A stretch of DNA of 64,000 nt from Chloroflexota bacterium (GCA_016219545.1 JACRMH010000025.1:84189-148188), one strand, 5' to 3'; shown: positions 31,801 to 41,150, numbered from the stretch's first letter. Program-made: numbers and translations. The notes: a model not told the origin generated them from the sequence alone.

Positions 31801-33000
31801 ATGACCACAAGTTCGGCAGAAATACTTGTACACGCTCCAGTGAAATTAGCCTACCGCGCTTTTACCAATGCCACCTCTCTTCGCGAATGGCTTTGTGATG
31901 TCGCCACCGTTGACCCTCATCTGCGCGGCCGCATGTATCTTTGGTGGGTCGGGGATTTTTATTCAAGCGGACATTATCTTGAATTGGATGAAAATAAGAA
32001 AATCAAATTTCGATGGTATTCGAACATCGATCCCGCCCCGACCGAGGTGACTGTCACGGTTACCGAAAAAGATGGGGCTACACTGGTAAAGCTGGATCAC
32101 GAAGTCCCCGATGATCCACAATGGGCGGGGAAAGTGGAAAGTTTCCGCGAGAACTGGGTGGAAAGTTTGGAGAATCTAAAGTCTGTGCTCGAAACAGGCA
32201 TTGACTTGCGAATTGCGAACCGCCCCATGCTGGGAATTATCCCCGGTGATTTTACAGAAGAGCAGGCATTGGCTTCAGGCGTCCCAATTCGGGATGGGAT
32301 GCGCCTTGATGGCGTAGTGGATGGCATGGGCGCGCAAAAGGTCGGTTTGCAAAAAGAGGATGTTATCGTTGGGATGGCAGGGCATCCGATCACAAAAGAT
32401 TTCAACACCCTGCCGGTTGCGATAGCCGGAAAAAAGGGCGGGGACAAGATCGAAGTCGTTTTTTATCGCGGCCCTGAAAAGAAAACCGTCACCATGGAGC
32501 TGAGCAAACGTCCCATGCCTGATGTGCCTTTCAACAATGCCGAGCTTGTAAAAAAGGCGCGTGAACTTTACAACGCAGGGCTGGCCGAAATAGAGAAATG
32601 TTTTGAAGGGTTCAGTGATATGCAGGCCATGATGCGTCCCATTGAAAAGGAGTGGAGCGCCCTGGAGATCGTTGCCCACTTAATTCACGGGGAAAGATTC
32701 AACCAGATATTCCTCACTGGTTTGGTGGATGGCTACGAACCGGTTACTGATGGATTTGGAAGTAATGTCACAGCACAGGTGCAGGCCACAGTGCAGGCGA
32801 ACCCGTCCATTGCACTGATGCTGAGCGAACTGCGCCGCGCTGTGGAAGAGACTCTGGCTTTTGTATCATTCCTGCCGGATGATTTTCTTGCGAACAAAGG
32901 AAGTTATTACCGGTTTGGATCAGCATTGCTCCAACCGAATATTCATCTCATGGCTCATGCACAGCAGATCAGAGATGCGCTTTCTATGGCTGGTAAATAA
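31801..33000 (+). CDS. Three-domain fusion: SRPBCC (AHSA1-like) + PDZ + DinB-like helical domain
   Basis: The 399-residue soluble protein starts with an SRPBCC/AHSA1 ligand-binding domain (residues about 3-140: AEILVHAPVKLAYRAFTNATSLREWLC and FRENWVESLENLKSVLETG). A PDZ-like domain follows (about 145-240: LGIIPGDFTEEQALASGVPIRDGMRLDGVVDGMGAQKVGLQKEDVIVGMAG). The C-terminal part (about 255-399) is a four-helix region with EKEWSALEIVAHLIHGERFNQIFLTGLV and a final HLMAHAQQIRDAL, the metal-His pattern of DinB/YfiT-like proteins. I know no standard name for this arrangement. AAGGAGAA precedes the ATG. Possible roles include binding of a hydrophobic ligand and thiol-dependent detoxification, but none is shown. 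Confidence 0.8.
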   Translation: MTTSSAEILVHAPVKLAYRAFTNATSLREWLCDVATVDPHLRGRMYLWWVGDFYSSGHYLELDENKKIKFRWYSNIDPAPTEVTVTVTEKDGATLVKLDHEVPDDPQWAGKVESFRENWVESLENLKSVLETGIDLRIANRPMLGIIPGDFTEEQALASGVPIRDGMRLDGVVDGMGAQKVGLQKEDVIVGMAGHPITKDFNTLPVAIAGKKGGDKIEVVFYRGPEKKTVTMELSKRPMPDVPFNNAELVKKARELYNAGLAEIEKCFEGFSDMQAMMRPIEKEWSALEIVAHLIHGERFNQIFLTGLVDGYEPVTDGFGSNVTAQVQATVQANPSIALMLSELRRAVEETLAFVSFLPDDFLANKGSYYRFGSALLQPNIHLMAHAQQIRDALSMAGK

Positions 33001-33025
33001 TTATTTCCTTTTGTGTCTTGTCGTT

Positions 33026-33046
33026 CTGAGTGTTAGCGACACTCAG
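33026..33046. repeat. Short inverted repeat with TCGTTCTGAG / CTCAGGGAATC ends
   Basis: CTGAGTGT (33026-33033) pairs exactly with ACACTCAG (33039-33046). The flanks TCGTTCTGAG and CTCAGGGAATC also occur, inverted, at 1827-1886. It follows the SRPBCC-fusion gene and precedes the terminator at 33090. Confidence 0.5.
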
Positions 33047-33089
33047 GGAATCACAATTTGGTGTATGGGGTAAGCAAGTTCACATTTAT

Positions 33090-33125
33090 AAACATCCCGA
33101 AGGCTTCTATACCTTCGGGATGTTT
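33090..33125. terminator. Bidirectional terminator between the SRPBCC-fusion and SRAP genes
   Basis: AAACATCCCGAAGG and CCTTCGGGATGTTT are exact complements around an 8-base loop, followed by TTTCTTT on the plus strand. Both convergent genes stop near it. Confidence 0.9.
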
Positions 33126-33130
33126 TTTCT

Positions 33131-33799
33131 TTATAAAGGCAGAACACATTCGGGGCGGTCATTTCCCGGAGCATTAACCATTGTCGAAACGGGGTAGGCA
33201 GACATTTTGTCAGCGGGGAAAGGCTTGATAAGTGGAAGCAGGTTATCGGGAGTCTGAGGCGCGGCATCCAGCCAGCGAGAATAGTCTGCGCGGTCCAAAA
33301 TCACGGGCATGCGGTTATGCAGAGTCGACATCAATTCATTAGGGGTAGTTGTGATAATAGTGCAGGTACGAAGCGTGCCGCCATCGGGGGAATGCCATTC
33401 ATCCCACAGACCCGCAAAAGCAAATGGCTTGCGGTCTTTCATGTGAATAAAATAAGGTGTTTTTGTTTTCGCGCCTTCCTGTGATTTCCATTCGTAAAAA
33501 CCATCGGTGAGGATAAGGCAGCGCTTGTATTTGAAGCCGCCGCGAAATGACGGTTTTTCCACGATGGTTTCTCCACGTGCATTGATGAGTTTATTGGCAA
33601 TGGTCGGGTCTTTTGCCCATGATGGGATCAATCCCCATAAAAAAAAATCTGCGGTATTTTTTTCATCGTTCGGGATCGCAAGCACGGGCTGCGTGGGTGC
33701 GATGTTAAAACGCGGCGCAAATTTGTCGGGGAAAACATAATCGTCAAAGGCGTCTTTTAATTCAGCAGGGTCAACAGTAAGGGTAAATCGTCCGCACAT
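33131..33799 (-). CDS. SOS response-associated peptidase (SRAP/YedK/HMCES family)
   Basis: The 222-residue protein forms thiazolidine crosslinks with abasic sites in single-stranded DNA. The catalytic Cys is residue 2 (MCGRFTLT), exposed after removal of Met1. Other family landmarks are NIAPTQPVLAI (about residue 35), FLWGLIPSWAKDPTIANKLINARGETI with the conserved Asn and Arg, LILTDGFYEWKS with the active-site Glu (about 104) and HNRMPVIL with the conserved His (about 160). The length is normal. AAGGAG precedes the ATG. It is next to a sensor kinase gene, 22 bases downstream, so they may be co-transcribed; no functional link is apparent. Confidence 0.94.
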   Translation of the reverse strand: MCGRFTLTVDPAELKDAFDDYVFPDKFAPRFNIAPTQPVLAIPNDEKNTADFFLWGLIPSWAKDPTIANKLINARGETIVEKPSFRGGFKYKRCLILTDGFYEWKSQEGAKTKTPYFIHMKDRKPFAFAGLWDEWHSPDGGTLRTCTIITTTPNELMSTLHNRMPVILDRADYSRWLDAAPQTPDNLLPLIKPFPADKMSAYPVSTMVNAPGNDRPECVLPL

Positions 33800-33821
33800 A
33801 ATAAACTCCTTTTTAATCAGG

Positions 33822-35864
33822 CTAATCTAAAGTGAAATAAAACACGGAGCCCTGGGCAGGTTGAGACTCTACCCAAATGCGTCCGCCATGAACTTCGATA
33901 ATCCGCTTTACAAGGGTCAAACCAATCCCCGTCCCCTCAGTGTTCGAACTTAGTTTATTGAACAACCCGAAAATTCGTTCGTGAAACTCCGGTGCAATCC
34001 CTATGCCGTTATCCTGCACATAAAAAATTCTTTCACCCTGCGCACTCACCTTGGAGCCGATCGTTATGACAGGCGCAGACTGGCGAGACATGAATTTTGC
34101 GGCATTGTCCACGAGATTTTGGATCACCTCGACGAGACGGGTATGGTCACCGTTGACGAAAACTCCCTGGACATCTATCAACTCAATTTTCACATTGCGC
34201 AATTTAATCTGCCCGCGTACAAGGTCGAGGGCTTCGTTGACAATATCAGCAAATAAAACTTCAGTCGGCGGGTTCATGATACGGCCAATGCGCGAAAGCT
34301 CGAGCAAATCTTTTAGAAGATTCTGCATCCGATTCACTGCCTGCTGAATACGGAGAACATCCTGGCCGAGTCTTTCAAAATCCCCTTTACGCGCATCTTT
34401 TTCAAGGTAAGCTAAAAAGCCGACAATGGTCACAAGCGGAGATTTAAGGTCGTGAGATACTGTATAGGTGAATTGTTCAAGCTCCGCGTTTTTAGCCTCC
34501 AATTCAGCAATGAGCGTTTCCTTTTCAATCTCAGCTTTTTTTCTTTCAGTGATCTCGCGGGCAATGCCTGTAGTGCCGATCACTTCGCCTTTTGAATCCA
34601 TAATGGGTGTTTTTATGGTCTCAGTCCAGTATTCCCTGCCCAGACTGTCAACCTGAAATTCCTCAATTTGAATACGCTGCCTGGTCCGCATGACATCAAG
34701 ATCATTGGCATGATACATGTCTGCATAATCCTTCCGCCATATCTCCCAATCATTTCTGCCGATAATATCCTCAATCCTTTTTCCGGCCGTTTTTATGAAT
34801 TGCTCATTCACCTCGATATAACGTCCCTCCTTATCCTTCAGCCATGCCGTATCCGGAATGCTGTTCAGAATAGCGGACTGTTGCAGGAGAGTCTCCTTAA
34901 GTTTTTCCTCCGCCAATTTTGCATGGGTCACATCCTCCACCGCACCGACAATACCTTTCAAACGATTTTCCTGTTCATCCCAAACCGGGTGTGCAAAGAC
35001 CCGCTCCCAGCGGACTTCCCCATTTTTCGCGATGACTCGAAGTTCGGATTTGATATCCCTGTTGTGGCGGAGTTCTTCCATATCATGCAGGTCTTTATCC
35101 ACATCGTCCGGGTGGAGATGTGCAAACCAGCCGCCTGTCGCTATATATTCATCAAAGGTATAACCTGTTAACGCCTCAAACGCTCCCGCCACCCAGATCA
35201 ACTTGACGCCGCCGTCTTTATTCACTTCAGAAGCGAAAGTGTAATCTGTTGTCACTCTGGAGATCAAACGGTATCTTTCTTCGCTGGCTGAAGCCCGCCC
35301 CAATGCACTTTGAACGGTCCGCCTTGATAGATATTGCAGAAGCATCCCCATTGGAAAAATAGCAAGACTCACGATCCATGTTGAAAGCGGGTCGCCGGTA
35401 TGAGACGGGACGAATTTCCCATGATTCTCGGCATATACCATCAATCCACCTGAAACGAGCGAAAGAACTGTAACGCCAAATGTGATGCGCTCACTGGTCA
35501 GAATGCCTGCAATTACGATCACAAGCGGATATCCAAGTAAATATCCTTCACCCTGCACACCGGAACCGGTTAAAGAAGTAGCTGTAAAAAAAAGCCAGAA
35601 TGCGCCGACTTGGATCAAAGAAGCCGCGTGCACAAATCCCCGATATAAAAGATAAAGCAAAAAGAAATTGATAGCCTCGCCCACCCCACCCTGGATCAAT
35701 GCCCGCGATAAATCTTCGGGAGTTTCAAGCGCCACATACAAGACATAAGGTACAGGGACAAGGACCAATCCCCATAAGATTGCATGCAGCAAATGGGCCT
35801 GATGTGTTTTTACATCCTCATGAAATATTGGTGGGGTAAATATTTTTCTCAAGAAAGCATACAT
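33822..35864 (-). CDS. Membrane PAS-domain sensor histidine kinase
   Basis: The 680-residue protein has about six N-terminal hydrophobic helices (about residues 25-185), then two PAS domains (about 200-320, with PAC end GEVRWERVFAHPVWDEQENRLKGIVG, and about 335-450, with GEVIGTTGIAREITERKKAE). The HisKA segment is FTYTVSHDLKSPLVTIVGFL (phospho-His about 478). The ATPase boxes are VEVIQNLVDNAAKFM (N), VQDNGIGIAPEFHERIF (G1) and EGTGIGLTLVKRIIEVHGG (G2). No response regulator is adjacent. The start is uncertain: I use the ATG at 35864; a GTG directly after the SelB stop is in the same frame. It is probably in one transcript with selB. Confidence 0.9.
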   Translation of the reverse strand: MYAFLRKIFTPPIFHEDVKTHQAHLLHAILWGLVLVPVPYVLYVALETPEDLSRALIQGGVGEAINFFLLYLLYRGFVHAASLIQVGAFWLFFTATSLTGSGVQGEGYLLGYPLVIVIAGILTSERITFGVTVLSLVSGGLMVYAENHGKFVPSHTGDPLSTWIVSLAIFPMGMLLQYLSRRTVQSALGRASASEERYRLISRVTTDYTFASEVNKDGGVKLIWVAGAFEALTGYTFDEYIATGGWFAHLHPDDVDKDLHDMEELRHNRDIKSELRVIAKNGEVRWERVFAHPVWDEQENRLKGIVGAVEDVTHAKLAEEKLKETLLQQSAILNSIPDTAWLKDKEGRYIEVNEQFIKTAGKRIEDIIGRNDWEIWRKDYADMYHANDLDVMRTRQRIQIEEFQVDSLGREYWTETIKTPIMDSKGEVIGTTGIAREITERKKAEIEKETLIAELEAKNAELEQFTYTVSHDLKSPLVTIVGFLAYLEKDARKGDFERLGQDVLRIQQAVNRMQNLLKDLLELSRIGRIMNPPTEVLFADIVNEALDLVRGQIKLRNVKIELIDVQGVFVNGDHTRLVEVIQNLVDNAAKFMSRQSAPVITIGSKVSAQGERIFYVQDNGIGIAPEFHERIFGLFNKLSSNTEGTGIGLTLVKRIIEVHGGRIWVESQPAQGSVFYFTLD

Positions 35865-35870
35865 GCACAC

Positions 35871-37778
35871 TCACTTTTTTATTTTTCTTACATCCCCATC
35901 ACGCATGGTGACGCCAATCGAATCCAAATGTTCCAACATAGCCTGAATATACTTCCGCGTGGTCCCCAGCATATCGCGCACTTCACCGAGCGTCAGCGCT
36001 CCTTTCTTCTGCAACTCCGCGCGGATTTTTTCCACCATTCCATCATAATCTTTTTTACGGAAAAGTACATCCTGCGAAACAAGGATCAATTCACCCAGTT
36101 CGATCAGCGCATTAAGGATTTCTTCTCCCACTTCGGACTGACTTTCCTTGAAACTTGGCGTGGCATAAGGATTCAACTCAAACTTACGCATCAATTCTTT
36201 GACCTTGAGTTGGTCAGTCCCATTGAACTTGATCTCATGTTCAGGTTTTGCCAGACAAAAAGAGTGGTCAGTAATCAAGTGGTCAGTGACCAGTTTCTGG
36301 ATGACAGTGTTATAAACGCGAGGCGATAATTTGAGTTTACTTTTTAATTCTTCGCGTGGAATGCCCCGTCTTAATGGATAAGCTTTGTGATAAGACTCTA
36401 TAAGTTGAAAAACCTTGTTCTGCATTGCAATCCAATGCGGAAAGGAAATGGCGAGAGAATCATTTACCGCAGGCAGGTCCTCCAAAAGCAGAATTTGTCC
36501 GTTATTCAATAATTCCTGAAAAGCGGACTCTGCAACGGATGGTTCGAGTCTTGATTTGATAAAAACATCTTTCAACGGCGCGGCATTCAGAGACAATGCG
36601 GCCTCAAACAAAACGTCCGCTGGCGTGCCTTGCGTAAGGGATTCCAGAGATTTCAGCACGCCTTCGTCGAAACGTTTATGCCTGCCTTTGGGCTGGTGGT
36701 CTATGACAGCACCGCCGCCGAGAGTCTCGCTCGGTGATGGGCGTCGCAGGATATATCGGTCACCACGCACGGTCACAACGGGATCGCGCAATTCGAGTTG
36801 TATCCAGCCTTCTTCGCCGGGGTTGAGTTCTTCAGTTCCAAGCAATCGAAGCGTGGCAATTGTTTCACTTCCTCCCACAAAAAACTTTACTTCATCGCCA
36901 TGTTTTACAGATGATGAAGCATCGTCCAACAATCGAAAGCGCGCATCTATTCTTCGAGTGGACTGATATTGATTTAGATGGACCACGACATTCCCGCGCT
37001 GGATCGATTCGACATCCACCCCTGAAATATTGACCGCCGTGCGCGAGCCAATGACGGCAGTCTCTTCTTTTTTCTTGTGTGTTTGCAATCCTCGTATTCT
37101 GCCTTTTGACCCACCCGGCAAAATCTCCACTTCATCGCCAACGGAGAGATGACCATCACTCAATGTACCCGTGACCACAGTGCCGAATCCGCTCATGCTG
37201 AAAACCCGGTCAATTGGCAGGCGCGGACGATTGAGATCGAGCCGCGCGGGTTTATTTTCCAGGAGTAATTGGAGATTGGTAATTAGTTCATTGAGTCCCG
37301 TTTTCGTTTTGGCAGAGACTCTAATAATAGGCGCATCACGCAGGACGGTGTCACTGACAGCACCACGAATGTCTTTTTCCAAAAGATCAAGCCAGGCTGA
37401 GCCCCCATCGGGGGTGATATCTGAGGCGAGATCTATTTTTGTCAGAACAATCAATCCAGCGGGGATCTGCAAAAGATCCAATATCGCCAGATGTTCCTTC
37501 GTTTGCGGCATGACGCCTTCATCCGCTGCGATGACAAGCAAGGCCGCGTCAATACCGCCGATGCCAGAAAGCATGTTGCCGATAAAGTCGCGGTGACCGG
37601 GCACATCCACAATACCGACCTCTTCACCGTTCGGAAGCGTGAGCCATCCGAAGCCGAGTTCGATGGTCATCTCACGCGCCTGCTCTTCTTTTAGGCGATC
37701 CGGGTGTGTGCCGGTCAGTGCCGCAATGAGCGTGGACTTGCCGTGATCTACATGACCAGCCGTGCCTATGACTCGCAT
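35871..37778 (-). CDS. selB: Selenocysteine-specific elongation factor SelB
   Basis: The 635-residue GTPase delivers Sec-tRNA to the ribosome at UGA codons followed by a SECIS hairpin. The N terminus has the G1 loop GTAGHVDHGKSTLI, switch region EEQAREMTIELGFGW, G3 in IVDVPGHRDFIGNML and G4 in VLTKIDLAS. Two or three beta-barrel domains follow (about residues 175-360). The C-terminal part (about 400-635) carries the winged-helix repeats of SelB (GIPREELKSKLKLSPRVYNTVIQKLV and KGALTLGEVRDMLGTTRKYIQAMLEHLDSIG). The latter bind SECIS RNA and are absent from EF-Tu. Its presence predicts selenoproteins in this genome. selA, selC and selD are not in the window. Confidence 0.96.
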   Translation of the reverse strand: MRVIGTAGHVDHGKSTLIAALTGTHPDRLKEEQAREMTIELGFGWLTLPNGEEVGIVDVPGHRDFIGNMLSGIGGIDAALLVIAADEGVMPQTKEHLAILDLLQIPAGLIVLTKIDLASDITPDGGSAWLDLLEKDIRGAVSDTVLRDAPIIRVSAKTKTGLNELITNLQLLLENKPARLDLNRPRLPIDRVFSMSGFGTVVTGTLSDGHLSVGDEVEILPGGSKGRIRGLQTHKKKEETAVIGSRTAVNISGVDVESIQRGNVVVHLNQYQSTRRIDARFRLLDDASSSVKHGDEVKFFVGGSETIATLRLLGTEELNPGEEGWIQLELRDPVVTVRGDRYILRRPSPSETLGGGAVIDHQPKGRHKRFDEGVLKSLESLTQGTPADVLFEAALSLNAAPLKDVFIKSRLEPSVAESAFQELLNNGQILLLEDLPAVNDSLAISFPHWIAMQNKVFQLIESYHKAYPLRRGIPREELKSKLKLSPRVYNTVIQKLVTDHLITDHSFCLAKPEHEIKFNGTDQLKVKELMRKFELNPYATPSFKESQSEVGEEILNALIELGELILVSQDVLFRKKDYDGMVEKIRAELQKKGALTLGEVRDMLGTTRKYIQAMLEHLDSIGVTMRDGDVRKIKK

Positions 37779-37781
37779 GTT

Positions 37782-38969
37782 TTACTTCTTTGTTTTTTTG
37801 CCGTGCCCCATGATGCGTTGATAAGAAGTCATCCACTCATGGATGACGTTCATGAGTTCTTGTAATTCTTTTTCAGTTGCATCGGTGGTTTGGTGCATTT
37901 GGTCCTGCAAGACTTGCAAGGCATCATTCAATGGCGGAATACGGTCTGCGGTCTTGCTTGCTTCCTTGCGAATATCGCGCAAGGACTCTTCAGATGACAG
38001 GCTGTAGCCAGTCCAGCGTTTTTGATCGTCAGATTTGAAACTGACCCATTCCTGCCGCAAGCGGTCTTCCGCGAGCCTTTGCATTTCAGTCACTTCACTG
38101 ATGCGGCGTTCGAGTTTTGTATTCAGTTCAACATAAGCTTCCTGCGCCTTTTTCGCGCCTCGCAAAGCTTCATTGAGATTTTGGATGTGCGTATCAATAC
38201 TTGCCGCTTCTTTTTGGAAGGTTTCATATTTCTCGACCCACGCCTTCCAGGCGCGGTCACGATCCAACTGGACAATTGCCTGCTGTTCGAGGAAGGCGGT
38301 CTGCGCCTGTTTGCGTTCAAGTTCGGATGCAGTTAATTCTGTGAAGCGGGTTTCGACATTGCGTAGTCCATCAGCGGTGACAGTTGCTTTATCGCGATTC
38401 TCGTCTATGCGTTTACGCAGGGACGTGACTTCACCCTGAACATCGGCAATTTGTTTCAAGTCATTCTTGCGCGTCTCTTCGATGGCTTTCAAAGAGTGCA
38501 TGGCGTCGTCCTTGGTCCGCACTGATTCATCCACGCGGAGTTTAAGGTCAGCGACATTGTTCAACACGCGCTGCATTTCATCGCCGCGTTCTTTGAGCTG
38601 CTTCTTGATCTCTGTCAGATTGGTGGTGGTTTTAAGTTGGGTAACGACCTTGCTGAGCTCGCTCAACTCGGTTTGAAATCGCTTTGTATTTTCGCGTTCT
38701 TTAAGCGTTTGCGCCTTTTCATTCGCTTCAATCATTTTGACAAAGTCGGCGCGCTGACGGGAAAGCATCTCCTCGAATTGATCGAGTCGCTTGGCTGTCG
38801 GTTTGATCTCATCCACTTGCTTGCCCAAAGTATTGATCTGTTTGGAAACCGCATTGACCGTCGTTTCAAAAGAAGCCAGGCGCGCATCCAGTTTTGTAAG
38901 CGTATCCTGGTTCTGGCGCTGTTGCTTATCCAGCCATTCGAGGCGCTTGATGATCTGTTCAAATTCCAT
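37782..38969 (-). CDS. Long coiled-coil protein upstream of selB
   Basis: The 395-residue product is almost wholly helical with heptad repeats from about residue 5 to 350 (for example QIIKRLEWLDKQQRQNQDTL and LRKRIDENRDKATVTADGL regions), rich in Glu, Lys, Gln and Arg. There is no signal peptide, transmembrane helix or enzymatic motif, and it ends in a basic KKTKK tail. It resembles SMC-arm or tropomyosin-like fibrous proteins only in general character. GGAGAG lies before the ATG at 38969, and a TTG four codons upstream overlaps that site. It stops 3 bases before selB starts, so the two are co-transcribed. Function unknown. Confidence 0.75.
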   Translation of the reverse strand: MEFEQIIKRLEWLDKQQRQNQDTLTKLDARLASFETTVNAVSKQINTLGKQVDEIKPTAKRLDQFEEMLSRQRADFVKMIEANEKAQTLKERENTKRFQTELSELSKVVTQLKTTTNLTEIKKQLKERGDEMQRVLNNVADLKLRVDESVRTKDDAMHSLKAIEETRKNDLKQIADVQGEVTSLRKRIDENRDKATVTADGLRNVETRFTELTASELERKQAQTAFLEQQAIVQLDRDRAWKAWVEKYETFQKEAASIDTHIQNLNEALRGAKKAQEAYVELNTKLERRISEVTEMQRLAEDRLRQEWVSFKSDDQKRWTGYSLSSEESLRDIRKEASKTADRIPPLNDALQVLQDQMHQTTDATEKELQELMNVIHEWMTSYQRIMGHGKKTKK

Positions 38970-39140
38970 GGTACTCTCCAAAAATTATTTCTTTTTTCCG
39001 CTCTGAGCGAAGAATCTCGAAGATGGAGACCTTTCACTTTCACTCAGAATGACACGAAAAATGATAAGTAAAATTATACCCTTCACTTTCGTAAATTGCG
39101 CTTAACCTAAATTGCGAGCGCGGGCACCTTGTAAATGAGT

Positions 39141-40541
39141 TTACCGGCCGAGATGAATGAACAAAGCCGGCAGGTTGACAATAAACGGTTGTAGGACTTG
39201 CGGAAACATCCCGAGGATAAAAAGCCCGATCACTCCCAGCCCGAGCATGGTCATTTGCAGCCAGGATTCGGTCAACTTCCAGGCAGTGTTCTCCCGCGCC
39301 ATCACGAAAACAGCCAGAGTGCGTGTTGAAGCGGCCAGTAGCCCGAGCATTCCAATAAAGACCCAAAAGGAAGTCATCAAGGATTGCCCGGCGAGTTCCT
39401 GCCATAAAGCCAGCCGCGGCGGGAACCCCGCCAATAATGGGAAACCTGCCATGGAGAGCTGAGCCAGGATAATTGCCGTAACTGCCAGGGGATATTTGCG
39501 CGCCAATCCTTGAAGCTCATTGAATTGCAATGAATAAACCTCGCGTTTAATAATGGACAACGCCAAAGCCCAAACGGCTAATTCCAATCCACGCGGGATC
39601 AGCATGAGAAAAGTAACATTGACGATCTCGGTGGACCTCAACCCTATCGCGAGGACAAGCAGTCCTGTCTCAGCGATGGCGGCATAACCCATCATTCGTC
39701 CGATGTGCTTTTGCAGGGCCGCAAAAATGCCGCCGCTGGCCACCATGAAAATCCCTGCAAATTGGATCGCGCCCGAAAGCTGCGGGGAAGTCCGCAGCCA
39801 GGTATAGCGGTCTAAAAATCCAAGCCCAAAGATGATCGTGAAAGTAGGCAGGACCCAAAGCAGGAAGCCTGTCACATAGGGCGGAGCTTCCTCTGCCAGC
39901 ATGGGAATCCAGTTATAAAGCGGAAAGACGCCGAGCAGGAATGCAAATCCCAAACCGAGCATGGTGCCGGCTTGAATGGTTATGTTTATGTCGCCGGGAC
40001 TGGCTTCCACACCCGCAAGCATCCACCCTGAAAAAAGAATGAATGGCATGGCAAGAGTTTGGTAGATCAAAAAACGGATCACGCCCCGACCGGGTTTTTG
40101 ATAGATTGGAACCAATAACGGGATCACCAGCATCGCGGCCATTTCAATCAGCAGCGCGGCGAAAAGGAAAGGCTGAACCGCTATTGAAGCAGTTAGCAGG
40201 GCGACGATCATCAACCCGAGTGAAACAAAACGATTGGCTGTTCCAGATGCTTCCGTGCCAAAGAACCATATTGCGGCAAGCCCGTAAATGATGGCAAGCA
40301 AGGGACCGTCTGCGGTGGAAAGAAAAAAACTCCGCCCAAAGAATTGAATGGACGGTGAAATCTTCAGGGAGATCGAGCCCAGCAAAAGAGCAGTGTCAAT
40401 GGGGATGAATAATGCGATCAGTGCCAGGATAGTAACCACACTCCCGGCGATCAATGGAGAAATTCGTTCACGCAAAAAGAAGAGGAGCAAAACCCCAGTA
40501 ATGAAAGGAACCGCAATCCAGAGAATCGGCGCATTCATCAT
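39141..40541 (-). CDS. Proton-conducting antiporter-like membrane subunit (NuoN/MrpD/HyfF superfamily)
   Basis: The 466-residue protein has about 13-14 hydrophobic helices. The superfamily core is visible as VIRFLIYQTLAMPFILFSGWML, GTMLGLGFAFLLGVFPLYNWIPMLAEEAPPYVTGFLLWVLPTF (the broken-helix and lateral-helix region, with the conserved Pro and Glu/His-like ionisable positions) and GIFAALQKHIGRMMGYAAIAETGLLVLAIGL with the channel Lys/His. It overlaps the upstream gene by 4 bases (ATGA). It is the third gene of a membrane-only cassette; no peripheral-arm NADH or hydrogenase subunits are present. It presumably moves protons or Na+. Confidence 0.85.
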   Translation of the reverse strand: MMNAPILWIAVPFITGVLLLFFLRERISPLIAGSVVTILALIALFIPIDTALLLGSISLKISPSIQFFGRSFFLSTADGPLLAIIYGLAAIWFFGTEASGTANRFVSLGLMIVALLTASIAVQPFLFAALLIEMAAMLVIPLLVPIYQKPGRGVIRFLIYQTLAMPFILFSGWMLAGVEASPGDINITIQAGTMLGLGFAFLLGVFPLYNWIPMLAEEAPPYVTGFLLWVLPTFTIIFGLGFLDRYTWLRTSPQLSGAIQFAGIFMVASGGIFAALQKHIGRMMGYAAIAETGLLVLAIGLRSTEIVNVTFLMLIPRGLELAVWALALSIIKREVYSLQFNELQGLARKYPLAVTAIILAQLSMAGFPLLAGFPPRLALWQELAGQSLMTSFWVFIGMLGLLAASTRTLAVFVMARENTAWKLTESWLQMTMLGLGVIGLFILGMFPQVLQPFIVNLPALFIHLGR

Positions 40542-41149
40542 TCACTCTCCGTCTCTGAAGGGGACGAACCCGCAAGCAATAAATATGAGCCGACAAGTCC
40601 CATACCTAAACTGACCACGGAGAGGAAACCCGCAACAAGCATCGAACTCTCAACCGCGGCATATAAAATTTCAAAGCCCGATAAAACAGTGAGCAGCGCA
40701 AGGATGACACGTAACAAGTCGGAAGTCACGCCAAGATGGACTACCCCCGCGCCTATCAATAATATTCCGCCTGCGATCACTGGCAATCCCATGCCGGGGA
40801 TAATAGTCTCAATGCGTGTCGTTGCCCCGAAAGTAACCAGAGCAACAATGGACATCAGGATCAAGCGATACCATCCGCCATGAAGAAGGGAGAACTCTTC
40901 CGCATCATCGTCCGTTGTTGATATGCCCAGGCGCGTCATGCCCATGGTCGCAACCACCATCCAACCGGTGATCAATTTTGCTGAGCCCATTACAAATGGC
41001 AGGTGAAGCGTCACCAGCCAAAAGACCGCAGTATATTGCAATGCCAAGGCGCCAAGACTGATGCGCCAGTCACGGTTAATAATGAGCATGGTGGTAGCGG
41101 TTACAAAGATCAACCCAACTGCCACCCATGAAACGATTTCAGTCAACAT
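40538..41149 (-). CDS. Small multi-helix membrane subunit of the antiporter cassette (NuoK/HyfE-like position)
   Basis: The 203-residue protein has about 7 hydrophobic helices with few charges. A Lys and a His sit in the transmembrane region (GSAKLITGWMVVATMGM; GAGVVHLGVTSDLLRVILALLTVLSGFEILYAAVESSM). The final three helices, with a buried Glu (GFEILYAAVE), resemble the NuoK/HyfE three-helix unit, where membrane glutamates carry protons. The N-terminal half has no clear match. It starts 1 base past the stop of the upstream antiporter gene and overlaps the downstream one by 4 bases, so it is clearly part of one complex. Confidence 0.7.
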   Translation of the reverse strand: MLTEIVSWVAVGLIFVTATTMLIINRDWRISLGALALQYTAVFWLVTLHLPFVMGSAKLITGWMVVATMGMTRLGISTTDDDAEEFSLLHGGWYRLILMSIVALVTFGATTRIETIIPGMGLPVIAGGILLIGAGVVHLGVTSDLLRVILALLTVLSGFEILYAAVESSMLVAGFLSVVSLGMGLVGSYLLLAGSSPSETESE

Positions 41150-41150
41150 T

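Noticed and set aside
35864..35873. SelB stop TGA is in the same frame as the downstream sensor kinase, suggesting a UGA-read-through fusion
   Set aside because: The kinase has its own ATG at 35864, SelB ends at its normal C terminus, and there is no redox context around the TGA; read-through as Sec is not supported.
38982..39140. A possible tRNA-Sec gene (selC) near selB
   Set aside because: I could not fold a long acceptor/variable arm with a TCA anticodon in this gap or in the other gaps around selB.
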